From Oribacterium sinus (GTDB lineage Bacteria; Bacillota; Clostridia; Lachnospirales; Lachnospiraceae), in contig NZ_JACHHH010000011.1 of assembly GCF_014202695.1 (NCBI RefSeq), forward strand, positions 1-64,000: a stretch of DNA of 64,000 nucleotides, given 5' to 3'. Position 1 is the stretch's first letter; every line of letters begins with the position of its first letter. The position numbers and the translations under genes were made by a program. The notes below the pieces were generated by a model. That model saw only the letters and a list, made by a program, of their open reading frames with translations. It searched no databases and was not told the origin of the DNA. Shown one piece after another: positions 33,791 to 42,697 of this stretch.

Positions 33791-34358
33791 ATTCCTTAGC
33801 TTCATTCTCTGCCAGTAAATGCTCCAAGCCCTTCTCCACCAGGCTAATCAGTCTGGAAATCTTTCCGGCATAATAAAGATAGCCCAAAAATGCCTCAAAT
33901 CCGGTGGCTCTCCGATAATCCATAATGCTGGAGTTTTTGGAGTGGCTTTGGGACTTATGGTTTCTGGCTCTTCGATAAACGGAAAGCTCCTCTTCCGTTA
34001 ATAGCTTTTCTTCTATTAAATATCCCATCAAATCCGACTGGGCCTTAGCACAAACCAGCTTGGTCTTTCTGCTGTTTACCCGATTCAGGTTTTCCTGATA
34101 TCTTCTGCAAAGGTAATCTCGCACCCGAAAATCATAGATAGAGTCCCCCACGTAGGCTAAAGCCAAAGGGGATAAGTTCGGAGCCTCATCGTTAATAACT
34201 TGTTGCTCGATGAATAATGTATTCTGCAAAAGTTCCGCTGTCATAGCACATTCGGTTTGTATCCCTGAAGAGCCTTGCTCCTTAACGCTTCGACTCTCCA
34301 TTTCGCTCTCCTGAAAGCTTAGATTCTCTAAACTTTCTGCCATTAAATCTTCTGCCAT
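33789..34358 (-). CDS. mrnC: Mini-ribonuclease 3
   Basis: A 189-residue RNase III-like enzyme without a double-stranded RNA-binding domain; it matures 23S rRNA ends in Firmicutes. The catalytic core (about 60-180) has LSPLALAYVGDSIYDFRVRDY, YRRARNHKSQSHSKN and RATGFEAFLGYLYY, with the acidic residues of the RNase III signature. An acidic N-terminal extension of about 50 residues is not typical and may reflect a later true start (for example the internal ATG in ECAMTAEL). It overlaps the cysS end by 16 nt. Confidence 0.92.
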   Translation of the reverse strand: MAEDLMAESLENLSFQESEMESRSVKEQGSSGIQTECAMTAELLQNTLFIEQQVINDEAPNLSPLALAYVGDSIYDFRVRDYLCRRYQENLNRVNSRKTKLVCAKAQSDLMGYLIEEKLLTEEELSVYRRARNHKSQSHSKNSSIMDYRRATGFEAFLGYLYYAGKISRLISLVEKGLEHLLAENEAKE

Positions 34359-35749
34359 TCCACACCGTTTCTTGTATCCTTCAACTGAATACCCATGGCC
34401 AAAAGCTCGTCACGAATCTGATCCGCTTTAGCAAAATCCTTGTTCTTTCTGGCATCCTGTCTTTGCTGAATCAAAGCTTCCACCTTGGCGCCAAGCTCCT
34501 CTTCTTTCTTCTCGGTACGAATACCAAGAACTCCCATCAAGGTTTCCAGCTTCTGTAGCAGAGCTTCGCCGTAGGCCTTGGAGGAATGTTCCTCCACAGT
34601 GGCATTGGCAAGACGTACCAGCTCAAAAATCTGGGTAATCGCATCCGCTGTATTTAAGTCGTCTTCCATCTTCTCGGAGAAAATTGCTTCATAGCTTTCG
34701 GCAGTTTTCACATTTTCCTCTTCTTCCTTGGAAAATGTCTTCTCCTCCAAACGGGGAATCAAATCCTGCAAACGCCAAATCGCCGTAAGAATTCTTCCCA
34801 AAGAAGTCTTAGCAGCTTCCATTAAGTCCTTTGAGAAATTCAGTGGACTACGATAATGGGCGGAAAGCATATAGAAACGAAGCACCATCGGATCAAACTG
34901 GGATGTAACATCTCTTACGGTAAAGAAATTTCCCAAGGACTTGGACATCTTCTTATTGTCAATGTTGATAAAAGCATTGTGCATCCAGTAGCGAGCAAAT
35001 TGCTCACCGTGAGCCGCCTCGTACTGGGCAATCTCATTTTCATGGTGGGGGAAGACAAGGTCCTCTCCGCCGGCATGAATATCCAAAGCACCCCCGCAAT
35101 ATTTTGGTGCCATAACACAGCACTCGGTATGCCAGCCCGGACGTCCCTCGCTCCATGGGGAATTCCAGTAAGGCTCTCCCATCTTCTTGGGCTTCCAAAG
35201 CACGAAGTCCGTGGGGCTTTTCTTCTCCTCTTCTCCGGAGACTTTCAGTTCGCGAAGACCGGAACGGAGATCTTCCATATTCTTATGAGACAACTTTCCA
35301 TAGGAAGGAAAGGCAGTGGTGTCATAGTACACCGTACCGTCCACCGGATAAGCAAAGCCCTTCTTTACCAGCACATCAATAAGATTCACCATTCCCTGAA
35401 TTTCTTCCGTGGCCTTGGGATGGGCGGTAGCCTCCATAATATTCAGATCCGACATGTCCTTTTCCACTTCGGAGATGTAGCGCTCGGTGATGGAAGAGCA
35501 ATCTGTGCCTTCGTCCATGGCAGTCTTAATAATCTTGTCGTCCACATCCGTATAGTTGGAGACATAGCAAACCTTATAGCCCTTATATTCCATAAAACGA
35601 CGGAAGGTGTCGAATACAATCATAGGACGGGCATTTCCGATATGAATTAAATTATAAACCGTGGGGCCGCAGACATACATCCGAATCTTCCCCTCTTCAA
35701 TGGGGACAAACTCTTCTTTTTGCTTCGACATGGTATTATAAATTTTCAT
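34343..35749 (-). CDS. cysS: Cysteinyl-tRNA synthetase
   Basis: Charges tRNA-Cys (468 residues). Class I signatures are present: HIGN (HIGH-type) in YNLIHIGNARPM, and KKMSKSLGN. The zinc-site residues are in YVCGPTVYN, GWHTECCVMA and HHENEIAQ. The C-terminal anticodon-binding domain includes KNKDFAKADQIRDELLAMGI. ATG 35749 has AAAGGAAG upstream; a frame open to 35797 lacks one. No T-box was recognised in its leader; instead a perfect 12-bp palindrome lies at 35960-35986. It heads the cysS-mrnC-rlmB row. Confidence 0.97.
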   Translation of the reverse strand: MKIYNTMSKQKEEFVPIEEGKIRMYVCGPTVYNLIHIGNARPMIVFDTFRRFMEYKGYKVCYVSNYTDVDDKIIKTAMDEGTDCSSITERYISEVEKDMSDLNIMEATAHPKATEEIQGMVNLIDVLVKKGFAYPVDGTVYYDTTAFPSYGKLSHKNMEDLRSGLRELKVSGEEEKKSPTDFVLWKPKKMGEPYWNSPWSEGRPGWHTECCVMAPKYCGGALDIHAGGEDLVFPHHENEIAQYEAAHGEQFARYWMHNAFINIDNKKMSKSLGNFFTVRDVTSQFDPMVLRFYMLSAHYRSPLNFSKDLMEAAKTSLGRILTAIWRLQDLIPRLEEKTFSKEEEENVKTAESYEAIFSEKMEDDLNTADAITQIFELVRLANATVEEHSSKAYGEALLQKLETLMGVLGIRTEKKEEELGAKVEALIQQRQDARKNKDFAKADQIRDELLAMGIQLKDTRNGVEWQKI

Positions 35750-35959
35750 TTTCTTGCTTCCTTTCTCCGAAGACAATCTTCTCATAAATGAGGACAAAAT
35801 ACGGTTTTAGTGTATAGTTTTTCCCACAGTTCGTCAAGAAATGCAGGGAAATAATTGACGTTTTAGTTCTCTTACAGACCATTCTCTGTTTCTTTCTCAT
35901 AAAAGCTACGCTTGTCATTATCTTCTATAGATAAAAGTTCTAAATAATGTGACCAAGTT

Positions 35960-35986
35960 AATTTTCCAGACAGCGTCTGGAAAATT
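35960..35986. promoter_or_regulatory. Perfect 12-bp palindrome upstream of cysS
   Basis: AATTTTCCAGAC-AGC-GTCTGGAAAATT. It has no T-run, so it is an operator or mRNA hairpin rather than a terminator. The rest of 35750-36001 shows no gene. Confidence 0.55.
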
Positions 35987-36001
35987 GGATATGCCAAAAG
36001 T

Positions 36002-36034
36002 AAAAAGAGATAGTCTTTTGAACCATCTCTTTTT
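36002..36034 (-). terminator. htrA terminator
   Basis: AAAAAGAGAT and ATCTCTTTTT pair around 13 nt, 24 bp after the htrA stop codon. Confidence 0.85.
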
Positions 36035-36057
36035 GAAGAAAACTTTATTTATCCCAA

Positions 36058-37557
36058 TTATCTCTTATACTCATTAAAGAAATCCTGGAACTGCTTATAA
36101 AAATCCTCTTCCTCCTTGGATCTTCTCTGCTTTCCCTTGGATTTTCCTTCTTGCTCCTTGGATGGTGCGGAGCTTTCCCCATTGTCCCCGGAATTTCCTT
36201 CCGGTGCATTTTCCTGAGGAGCCTCTCCTTGAGAATTACCGCCTTGCTGTTGCTCTCCGGAGGATGCTGAGCCGTTGGATGTTCCGTAATCTGTTGTATT
36301 GGCTTTTCCAAGGGTAACGTGTACCTGCACTTCATTGTACTTACCGCTGCCATCCTGACGCATTACGGTTAAAGTAACCTCTTCTCCGATACGATACTTG
36401 GAGAGAAGGGACTTCAAATCTGCGGTGGTGGCAATGCCCTGTCCGTCCAGCTTGGTAATAATATCTCTTTCCTGGAGCTCACTGTTCTGTGCCCCGGTAT
36501 CCTCTAAAATCTTAAAGATATATACACCCTTAGGCATTGCAAAGCTTTCTGCGGTCTGGGCATCAATATTCTTCACCTGTACGCCCAGCACACCCTGCTC
36601 TTCCTTGGGAACATCCTCTCTGGTGGCCAGAGTGGAAAGGGATTTCAAAATGCTTTCCGCCTTGGAGGACGGGATGGAATAGCCCATACCCTCTACATCC
36701 GTATCGGAGTACTTGGCCACATTGATACCGATTAATTCTCCCTGCATATTCAGAAGGGCTCCGCCGGAATTACCGGGGTTGATAGCCGCATCCGTCTGTA
36801 ATAATCCCTCTGCGGTTCCGTCTTCCGTCTCCACGTCTCTATCCTTTGCGGAAATGATTCCCTTGGTTACGGATTGACCATAGCCCAAAGCATTTCCGAT
36901 GGCTACTACCTGATCTCCCACCTCCATAGCATCGGAGGAACCGATTTCAATCACTTTAATCTTGTCTCTGGTTTCCTGAGATAAGTCTGAAAGCTTCACG
37001 GAAACAAGAGCTAAATCCACCGTGGCATCGGTACCCTTCACCTGAGCCTTGGCGGTACTGTCGTCAATGAAGCTTACGGTTAAGGAATTGGAGTCCTGAA
37101 TCACGTGATTATTGGTGGCAATCAAAAGTTCCGTTTCATTCTTTCCAACGATGACACCGGAACCGCTGGCAGGATACTCGGTTTCTCTCTGGATATCGCC
37201 GAAGATGGAAAAACCGTTTTCCTGATAACGCATCATATTGGTAATAGCTACAACGGAAGGCATAGCCTCCTTAGCCACCTGACTGACAGAGCCGGAATCC
37301 GCCTGCACCACCGTCTTTTCCTTCTCTACATCGGAAGCGCTGGTCTTTTTCTCCTGCTTTTCTTTCTGCTTTTCTTCCTTGGATTCCTGAGTACTGTCTT
37401 GATTCGAATTCGCCTCATTATCCTGAGAAAGCTCTCCTTCCGCCAGAATATGATAAATCCCATTGGATTGAGCAAGGTAATTGATGCCCACCATACAAGT
37501 TCCGGCAATCACTCCAAAAAGCAAAGCCGAAAAGATTATCCCAATAAAACGTTTCAT
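36058..37557 (-). CDS. HtrA/DegP-type membrane-anchored serine protease
   Basis: A 499-residue extracytoplasmic quality-control protease. One N-terminal membrane anchor (about 4-27) precedes an acidic linker. The trypsin-like domain has His in ATNNHVIQD (about 148), Asp in ATVDLALV (about 179) and Ser in NPGNSGGAL (about 262). One PDZ domain follows (about 320-415), then a Gly/Ser/Gln-rich tail ending DFFNEYKR. Firmicute HtrA proteins degrade misfolded secreted proteins and are usually induced by envelope stress. GGGGGAG precedes the ATG. It is transcribed alone between two terminators. Confidence 0.93.
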   Translation of the reverse strand: MKRFIGIIFSALLFGVIAGTCMVGINYLAQSNGIYHILAEGELSQDNEANSNQDSTQESKEEKQKEKQEKKTSASDVEKEKTVVQADSGSVSQVAKEAMPSVVAITNMMRYQENGFSIFGDIQRETEYPASGSGVIVGKNETELLIATNNHVIQDSNSLTVSFIDDSTAKAQVKGTDATVDLALVSVKLSDLSQETRDKIKVIEIGSSDAMEVGDQVVAIGNALGYGQSVTKGIISAKDRDVETEDGTAEGLLQTDAAINPGNSGGALLNMQGELIGINVAKYSDTDVEGMGYSIPSSKAESILKSLSTLATREDVPKEEQGVLGVQVKNIDAQTAESFAMPKGVYIFKILEDTGAQNSELQERDIITKLDGQGIATTADLKSLLSKYRIGEEVTLTVMRQDGSGKYNEVQVHVTLGKANTTDYGTSNGSASSGEQQQGGNSQGEAPQENAPEGNSGDNGESSAPSKEQEGKSKGKQRRSKEEEDFYKQFQDFFNEYKR

Positions 37558-37639
37558 CTCTTCTCCCCCTTAAAACATTTTCTCGTTAAAAATATTGCAG
37601 AAAAACACTGTCTCCCGCCTACTGAAGCATTATCTTATA

Positions 37640-37671
37640 TAAAAAATATCTCTTTATTCTAAAGAGATATT
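37640..37671 (-). terminator. ispF terminator
   Basis: AATATCTCTTT/AAAGAGATATT stem with TTTTTT following on the minus strand; it separates ispF from htrA. Confidence 0.85.
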
Positions 37672-37748
37672 GTGTTCAATTTGTGACAATGCATAAAACT
37701 TCCGAAGAACTTTCCTTTTCCGAGACTTCCCTTCATTTTACCATAGTG

Positions 37749-38222
37749 TTAACGGTTTTCCAAAAGGACAATGGCCTTCGCCGCAATCCCCTCGCCCCTT
37801 CCGGTAAAGCCCAAGCCTTCTTCCGTTGTGGCTTTCACGGAAATCTGTCCTCTTTCACAATGAAGCGCCCTGGCGATGCATTCTTCCATCTCCGGAATAT
37901 AATTCTTGATTTTCGGTCTTTCCAGTAGGATACAAATGTCTGCATTTCCCAGAGTATAGCCCTTCTCCTGTACCAAAGCATAGGCCTTTTCCAAAAGCAG
38001 GACAGAAGAAATCCCCTTATAGCGTTCCTCCGTATCCGGAAAATGTCTTCCGATATCTCCAAGAGCAGCTGCCCCCAGGATGGCATCGGTTAAAGCGTGC
38101 AGCACCACATCCGCGTCGGAATGTCCCAAAAGTCCCTTTTCATAAGGAATCTTTACCCCGGCAAGAATCAAGTCTCTTCCTTCCACCAGCCTGTGTACGT
38201 CATAGCCCAGCCCAACTCTCAT
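37749..38222 (-). CDS. ispF: 2-C-methyl-D-erythritol 2,4-cyclodiphosphate synthase
   Basis: Fifth enzyme of the non-mevalonate isoprenoid pathway (157 residues, normal length). Zinc ligands are in GYDVHRL and [14 protein letters not shown]; substrate motifs are [17 protein letters not shown] and [17 protein letters not shown]. The presence of this pathway fits Clostridia. It follows a lipid-kinase-like gene by 116 bp on the same strand; ispD is not adjacent. Confidence 0.96.
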   Translation of the reverse strand: MRVGLGYDVHRLVEGRDLILAGVKIPYEKGLLGHSDADVVLHALTDAILGAAALGDIGRHFPDTEERYKGISSVLLLEKAYALVQEKGYTLGNADICILLERPKIKNYIPEMEECIARALHCERGQISVKATTEEGLGFTGRGEGIAAKAIVLLENR

Positions 38223-38338
38223 TTTCCCTTTCCTTTCCCTAAGACCTTTTCATTTCTGCTAAAGCTTTTTATCTCTGCTAAACCCTTTCCAGAAACCTCA
38301 AGAAACAGTCTTTTATGTCTATCTTCTTCCCATCTGCT

Positions 38339-39373
38339 TTAAATTTGCAGCCGCAATCTTCCGGGCATACAGGAAATGGAGAGATCCTTTTGTTTTCCCA
38401 AGGATTCTCCATCCACATGGAAGGCCACCTCCTGCTCCAAATGAATCTCCATCTTCTTAAACCGGTAGCAATGCACCCCAGGAAGACTTTTATGCTTTCC
38501 GAAAAGTGCCGCAAACATAATGTAAAGCAATCGAAGCTTTTTCTTGGTGCTAACCAAACATAAATCCAGAACACCGTCTTCTCCGGAAGCTCCACATCCC
38601 AAGGCATAGCCGGATTCATAGGGATGATTATGAATGGACAAAAAGAGGATATGCTGGAATTCCATCCTTTCTTCTCCATCTAGGAGAATACTTCCTTTGA
38701 TTTTCTTTGCCCGTTTTAATTCTTTCACAAAAGCATAAAAATAAGAAAGGGCCTTGGAACGAATCCTCTGTTTTTCTTTGGGGCAAATGCTGCACCCCAT
38801 ACTGAGCAGCTCCTGCAGGACAGCTGCCTCAAAGCCCAGTCCCACACTGACCACAAAACGCCGATGTCCTCTTTCACCCTCTACAATGCCGTAATCTACC
38901 TTTCGCTCTTCCTTGGCAAAAAGGGAAGAAAGACTTTCCGGAATCTTATAGCCCTTTTGCAGGGCTCTGGCAAAATCGTTATCCCTATGCACCGGCAAAA
39001 AGGAAATCGGGAAAGAATTGTTGTCCAGCATAGCCCCGTCAATCACTTCATTTAAGGTACCGGTTCCGCCAATGACGCAAATCCTATCCTCTATAGAGAC
39101 AGCTTTTGCTTCTCTGTTCCTTTCTCCGGAATAATCTCTATGAATCTCTTGTTGGGTTTCTTTAGGATTTTCTCCGGTGATTTCTCTATGATTTTCTTTA
39201 TTGATCTCTCTGGTGATTTCTCTGGCAAAGAGTCTGGCATCTCCCTGTTTTTCCGTAAAGAAAACGGAAAAGCCTTCTTCTCCCAACAAAGACTTTCCCT
39301 CTTCCTTCATTTTCTCCCAAAGTCGTAACCCCATTCCCTGTCCCGCTCGGGGATTAACGATAAAAAATACCAT
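38339..39373 (-). CDS. Diacylglycerol/sphingoid kinase-family protein with altered nucleotide motifs
   Basis: A 344-residue DAGK-catalytic-family protein: FFIVNPRAGQG at the start, then an Arg/Glu-rich insertion (about 52-92; REITREINKENH-like repeats), then the kinase core. The family hallmark GGDGT reads GGTGT (about 101-105), and the later GTGNDFAR reads HRDNDFARAL, so the catalytic aspartate and the nucleotide-binding glycine pattern are changed. The C-terminal beta domain (DGVLDLCLVSTKKK, FHVDGES) is intact. It may be an inactive or reprogrammed lipid kinase. The ribosome site is weak (GTGAGG too close). It sits between the ctp protease gene and ispF. Confidence 0.75.
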   Translation of the reverse strand: MVFFIVNPRAGQGMGLRLWEKMKEEGKSLLGEEGFSVFFTEKQGDARLFAREITREINKENHREITGENPKETQQEIHRDYSGERNREAKAVSIEDRICVIGGTGTLNEVIDGAMLDNNSFPISFLPVHRDNDFARALQKGYKIPESLSSLFAKEERKVDYGIVEGERGHRRFVVSVGLGFEAAVLQELLSMGCSICPKEKQRIRSKALSYFYAFVKELKRAKKIKGSILLDGEERMEFQHILFLSIHNHPYESGYALGCGASGEDGVLDLCLVSTKKKLRLLYIMFAALFGKHKSLPGVHCYRFKKMEIHLEQEVAFHVDGESLGKQKDLSISCMPGRLRLQI

Positions 39374-39417
39374 GCCTCACCATCCATTACTGTTCATCTT
39401 CTGATGAACTGAGTATA

Positions 39418-41253
39418 TCATGGGCTGTTTTTATCGTGTATAAAATTAATATAAAGACTCTCTGCTGCTTTTCTTAATTGCAGGTCTTTTGTTCTGTCCC
39501 GAAGATAAGTGAATTGATCCGCCTCCGGCATTTCCACCGTAAGATCCGGTGTAATTCCCTTCTTGTGAATGTTTCGTCCGGCCGGCGTAAAGTAGTAATG
39601 GGTGGTAAACTCCACCGCAGATCCGTCCGGGAAGCTTCGTACCGTCTGCACAATACCCTTTCCGTAAGACTGGGTTCCGAAAACCCAGGCTCTGTCATAA
39701 TCCTGCATGGTTCCTGCAAAAAGCTCCGAAGCGGAGGCGGAGTTTTGATTCATTAAAATGATGATGGGCAGGTCAACTTCATGTCCGTCCTTGGCATACC
39801 AGTCCTTTCCCTTTCCCCACTTGTCCTCCGTATAAAGAAGAAGGGTCTTATCCTTTTCAAATTGACGATTGGGATTGGGCGTGACTTCCAAGACGGATGC
39901 GGAAGCTCTTTCTCCACCGTACTGTGTGTTACTCCCTTCTGTACCGGTAGCCTGCGCATTGCTTGTTTCAGGACTGTTCTCTTGCGTTTGTAAAGGCTGG
40001 CTATCCTTTCTCTTCGGCTTCTGCAAATGATCCGGCAGAAAGTAATCCAGCAGTTTGGTTGCCGCTTCCACGTCACCCCCCGGATTTCCTCGTAAATCGA
40101 TAATCAAAGCCTTCTTCTTTCCGTCAATATCGGATTCATACTGGGAAATGAAGGAATCCACCGCCTCCATATAGAATCCCCTTAAGGAAAGGTAACCGAT
40201 ATCTCCAGGCTTTAGCTTGGCTAAGACATCCCGATTTACATCAGGCTGCTGTTCTTCACTCTTCTGTGGGGCTGATTCATTTTGCTTTTCAGCTCCGCTC
40301 TGAAGCTTCAACATCTCTGCCACATCTCCAACTTCAGAGCCGGGAATGACCACCTCTCCTCTGGTAATCCGCAGAGTGACTTCCTCACCGTTTCGATTTA
40401 CCACCATTTCCAAAGAGCTTCCCGCCAAACCCTGAATCAGATTCTCCACAATATAGTTTAGGCTAAGGCTTTCCACGGAAATGCCGTCCACCTTCAGTAC
40501 AACATCTCCCGCCAAAAGACCTGCCTTTTCCGCAGGAGATCCGGGATAAACATACTCTACCAAGGGGCCGCCTTCCTTTTCGGATACCGCCGCACCGATT
40601 CCTTTGTATATTCCCTTTTGACGATTTCTGGTCTCCTCTATCTCTTCCTTTGTATAGTAAGCAGCATAGGGATCCTCTTGCAGAAGGCTTGTCAAAAAGC
40701 CCTTGTAAATCATCTCCTCCGCATCTTTTCCATTTTCCTGATAAAGGTAGCTGTCCGTCAGCAAATCCTGAATCTTCCTAAGCTTCTCCGTAACTCTTGG
40801 AAGGTTAATGGACTCCAAGTTCTCCAGATTGGAGTCGGAAAGGGTGGAAGAACTGGCCGCTCCATTATGAATGGCCTGATTTTCTTGTCTTTTTGGAAAT
40901 CCGAAGAAATAAAAATAGCACAAAAGCGCACCAAGAACAAAGGAAAGGGTAAAGCAAAGGAAGAAAAATACCACGCCCTTCCAAAGCCCTTTTTTATTCT
41001 GTTTTGGCCCAGCTTTCTGCGCTTCCTCCGTTTCCATCCCCGATGTCTCTATCCGTGCTTCCTCCGTCTCCAGCCTCGATGTCTCTGTCCGCACTTCTTC
41101 CGTCTCCGGCCCCGATGTCTCTGTCCGCACTTCTTCCGTCTCCGGCCCCGATGTCTCTATCCGCACTTCTTCCGGTCCCAACTCCAATGCTTCTTTCTCA
41201 GGTTCCTGCCTGGATTCCTCTTCCCTCAAATGCTTCTCCTCATTTGCGTCCAT
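39418..41253 (-). CDS. C-terminal processing protease, S41 family (CtpA/CtpB-like)
   Basis: A 611-residue membrane-bound serine protease. The cytosolic N-terminus has about four tandem 12-residue units (VRTETSGPETEE and variants, about 30-75). One membrane helix lies at about 92-113. Then come a Tail-specific protease N-terminal region, a PDZ domain (about 225-300; AGLLAGDVVLKVDG) and the S41 core: LIIDLRGNPGGDV, catalytic Ser in NSASASELFAG (about 506) and Lys in SYGKGIVQ (about 530). A Gln/Ser/Thr-rich insert (about 415-450) interrupts the core. These enzymes trim secreted or signalling proteins. The repeats make strand-specific composition bias visible at 41030-41180. Confidence 0.92.
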   Translation of the reverse strand: MDANEEKHLREEESRQEPEKEALELGPEEVRIETSGPETEEVRTETSGPETEEVRTETSRLETEEARIETSGMETEEAQKAGPKQNKKGLWKGVVFFFLCFTLSFVLGALLCYFYFFGFPKRQENQAIHNGAASSSTLSDSNLENLESINLPRVTEKLRKIQDLLTDSYLYQENGKDAEEMIYKGFLTSLLQEDPYAAYYTKEEIEETRNRQKGIYKGIGAAVSEKEGGPLVEYVYPGSPAEKAGLLAGDVVLKVDGISVESLSLNYIVENLIQGLAGSSLEMVVNRNGEEVTLRITRGEVVIPGSEVGDVAEMLKLQSGAEKQNESAPQKSEEQQPDVNRDVLAKLKPGDIGYLSLRGFYMEAVDSFISQYESDIDGKKKALIIDLRGNPGGDVEAATKLLDYFLPDHLQKPKRKDSQPLQTQENSPETSNAQATGTEGSNTQYGGERASASVLEVTPNPNRQFEKDKTLLLYTEDKWGKGKDWYAKDGHEVDLPIIILMNQNSASASELFAGTMQDYDRAWVFGTQSYGKGIVQTVRSFPDGSAVEFTTHYYFTPAGRNIHKKGITPDLTVEMPEADQFTYLRDRTKDLQLRKAAESLYINFIHDKNSP

Positions 41254-41289
41254 CTATTTCTCCTAACTGCCTTTTCACTCCATTTCAGA

Positions 41290-41325
41290 AACGAGATATC
41301 GCACACTACGCGTGCGATACTCGTT
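41290..41325 (+). repeat. 36-bp palindromic dispersed repeat, copy 2
   Basis: AACGAGATATCGCAC, loop, GTGCGATACTCGTT: near-perfect dyad between ctp and the PucR regulator. Confidence 0.85.
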
Positions 41326-41332
41326 AAGAATA

Positions 41333-41362
41333 AACGCCAAAAGCTATTCAGCTCTTGGCGTT
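41333..41362 (-). terminator. Terminator of the PucR-type regulator gene
   Basis: AACGCCAAAAGCT/AGCTCTTGGCGTT stem with TTTATTCTT following on the minus strand. Confidence 0.85.
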
Positions 41363-41378
41363 CTTGGGAAAATCTGCT

Positions 41379-42467
41379 TTAAAAATCAAGAGTTTCCATA
41401 TACTTCATATATTTTACAACCATGAGGGCAATCTTGAAGGTTATGGCGTCATCAAAGACTCTTAAATCCAGTCCTGTGGAACGATCCAGCTTATCCAACC
41501 GATACACTAAGGTATTTCTATGGATATACAACTGTCTGGAAGTCTCGGACACATTCAGATTGTTCTCAAAGAACTTGTTAATGGTGGACAGAGTTTCCTC
41601 ATCGAAATCATCCGGGGAAACGTCCGTAAAGATTTCCTTAATAAACATCTTACAAAGAGGAATCGGCAACTGATAAATCAAACGACCGATACCAAGGGCA
41701 TTGTAAGCAATAATCTCCTTGTCCACAAAGAAAATCTTTCCTACCTCCAGAGCCATCTTAGCTTCCTTATAGGAACGGGAAACTTCCTTAATCTCGTTCA
41801 CAATGGTACCGTAGGAAATCTTTGCTGAAAGCATAAGCTCGGAAGACAGCATATCCATCATGCTCTCCGCAACCTTCTGCACCTGCTTATAATCATCCTC
41901 CGGAGCAAGCTCCTTCACCACGATAATGTTCTTCTCATCTACCGCAGTCACAAAATCCTTGGGCTCGGAAGAGAAGAAGCTCTTTAAAGCCTCCTGTGCG
42001 GAACCGTCCAGGTTGTCCTTGGCCTCTACCATATACACTACACGACGAACGCCCACTTCGATATGAAGCTTCTTCGCCCGGTTATAAATATCTACCAGAA
42101 GCAAGTTGTCTAAAAGAAGGTTCTTAATAAAATTGTCCTTATCGAACTTCTCACGGTATGCCACTAAAAGAGTCTGAATCTGTAATACGGCAAGCTTTCC
42201 TACCATATATACATCATCCGTATCTCCATGGGCAATCAGAACATATTCCAGCTGGTGCTCATCGAAAATCTTAAAAAACTGGAAGCCTCCTGCTGCCTGA
42301 GAATCCGCCTGAGAGGCCGCAAAAGAGACGACCATCTCGGATACATCCCTATCCTCTTGGAAAGTTGTGGCTAATACTTTTCCGTCAATGTCTGCAATGG
42401 CAATATCCAGTCTGGCGATTCCCTTTAAGGAATCAATTGTACTTTGCAAAACCTGATTTGAAATCAT
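41379..42467 (-). CDS. PucR/CdaR-type transcriptional regulator
   Basis: A 362-residue regulator. An N-terminal sensory region (about 1-130; IAIADIDGKVLATTF) is followed by a divergent GGDEF-like middle (about 140-260) and a C-terminal PucR helix-turn-helix (about 300-355; NLNVSETSRQLYIHRNTLVY). Relatives control purine, sugar-acid or nitrogen genes. It is transcribed alone, downstream of the sugar-transport ATPase gene and bounded by terminators, so its target is not evident. GGAGTAGAG precedes the ATG. Confidence 0.83.
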   Translation of the reverse strand: MISNQVLQSTIDSLKGIARLDIAIADIDGKVLATTFQEDRDVSEMVVSFAASQADSQAAGGFQFFKIFDEHQLEYVLIAHGDTDDVYMVGKLAVLQIQTLLVAYREKFDKDNFIKNLLLDNLLLVDIYNRAKKLHIEVGVRRVVYMVEAKDNLDGSAQEALKSFFSSEPKDFVTAVDEKNIIVVKELAPEDDYKQVQKVAESMMDMLSSELMLSAKISYGTIVNEIKEVSRSYKEAKMALEVGKIFFVDKEIIAYNALGIGRLIYQLPIPLCKMFIKEIFTDVSPDDFDEETLSTINKFFENNLNVSETSRQLYIHRNTLVYRLDKLDRSTGLDLRVFDDAITFKIALMVVKYMKYMETLDF

Positions 42468-42606
42468 CTCTACTCCATTCTTTCATGAACTACACCGGGG
42501 GGAAGAATGCAGCCTTTCCAATCACGTCTCAACCTTATCTCTTCTCCCAACCTTATCGTTTTTCCCCATTACTATAATCAGTTTATTCCCAATTTTCAAG
42601 CATTTT

Positions 42607-42648
42607 AAAAAAAGACAGGGAAAGAAAAGTTCTTTTCCTGTCTTTTTT
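42607..42648 (-). terminator. Terminator of the MsmK/UgpC-like gene
   Basis: AAAAAGACAGG and CCTGTCTTTTT form a long stem, with extended A/T runs on both sides. Confidence 0.9.
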
Positions 42649-42697
42649 ACCAGTTTTTCAGAAAACTTTTATTGCTTTTCTACAAAGCCAAATTCTC

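Noticed and set aside
40618-41382. 254-codon plus-strand frame rich in Leu/Phe/Pro
   Set aside because: Antisense shadow of the repetitive N-terminus of the ctp protease gene.
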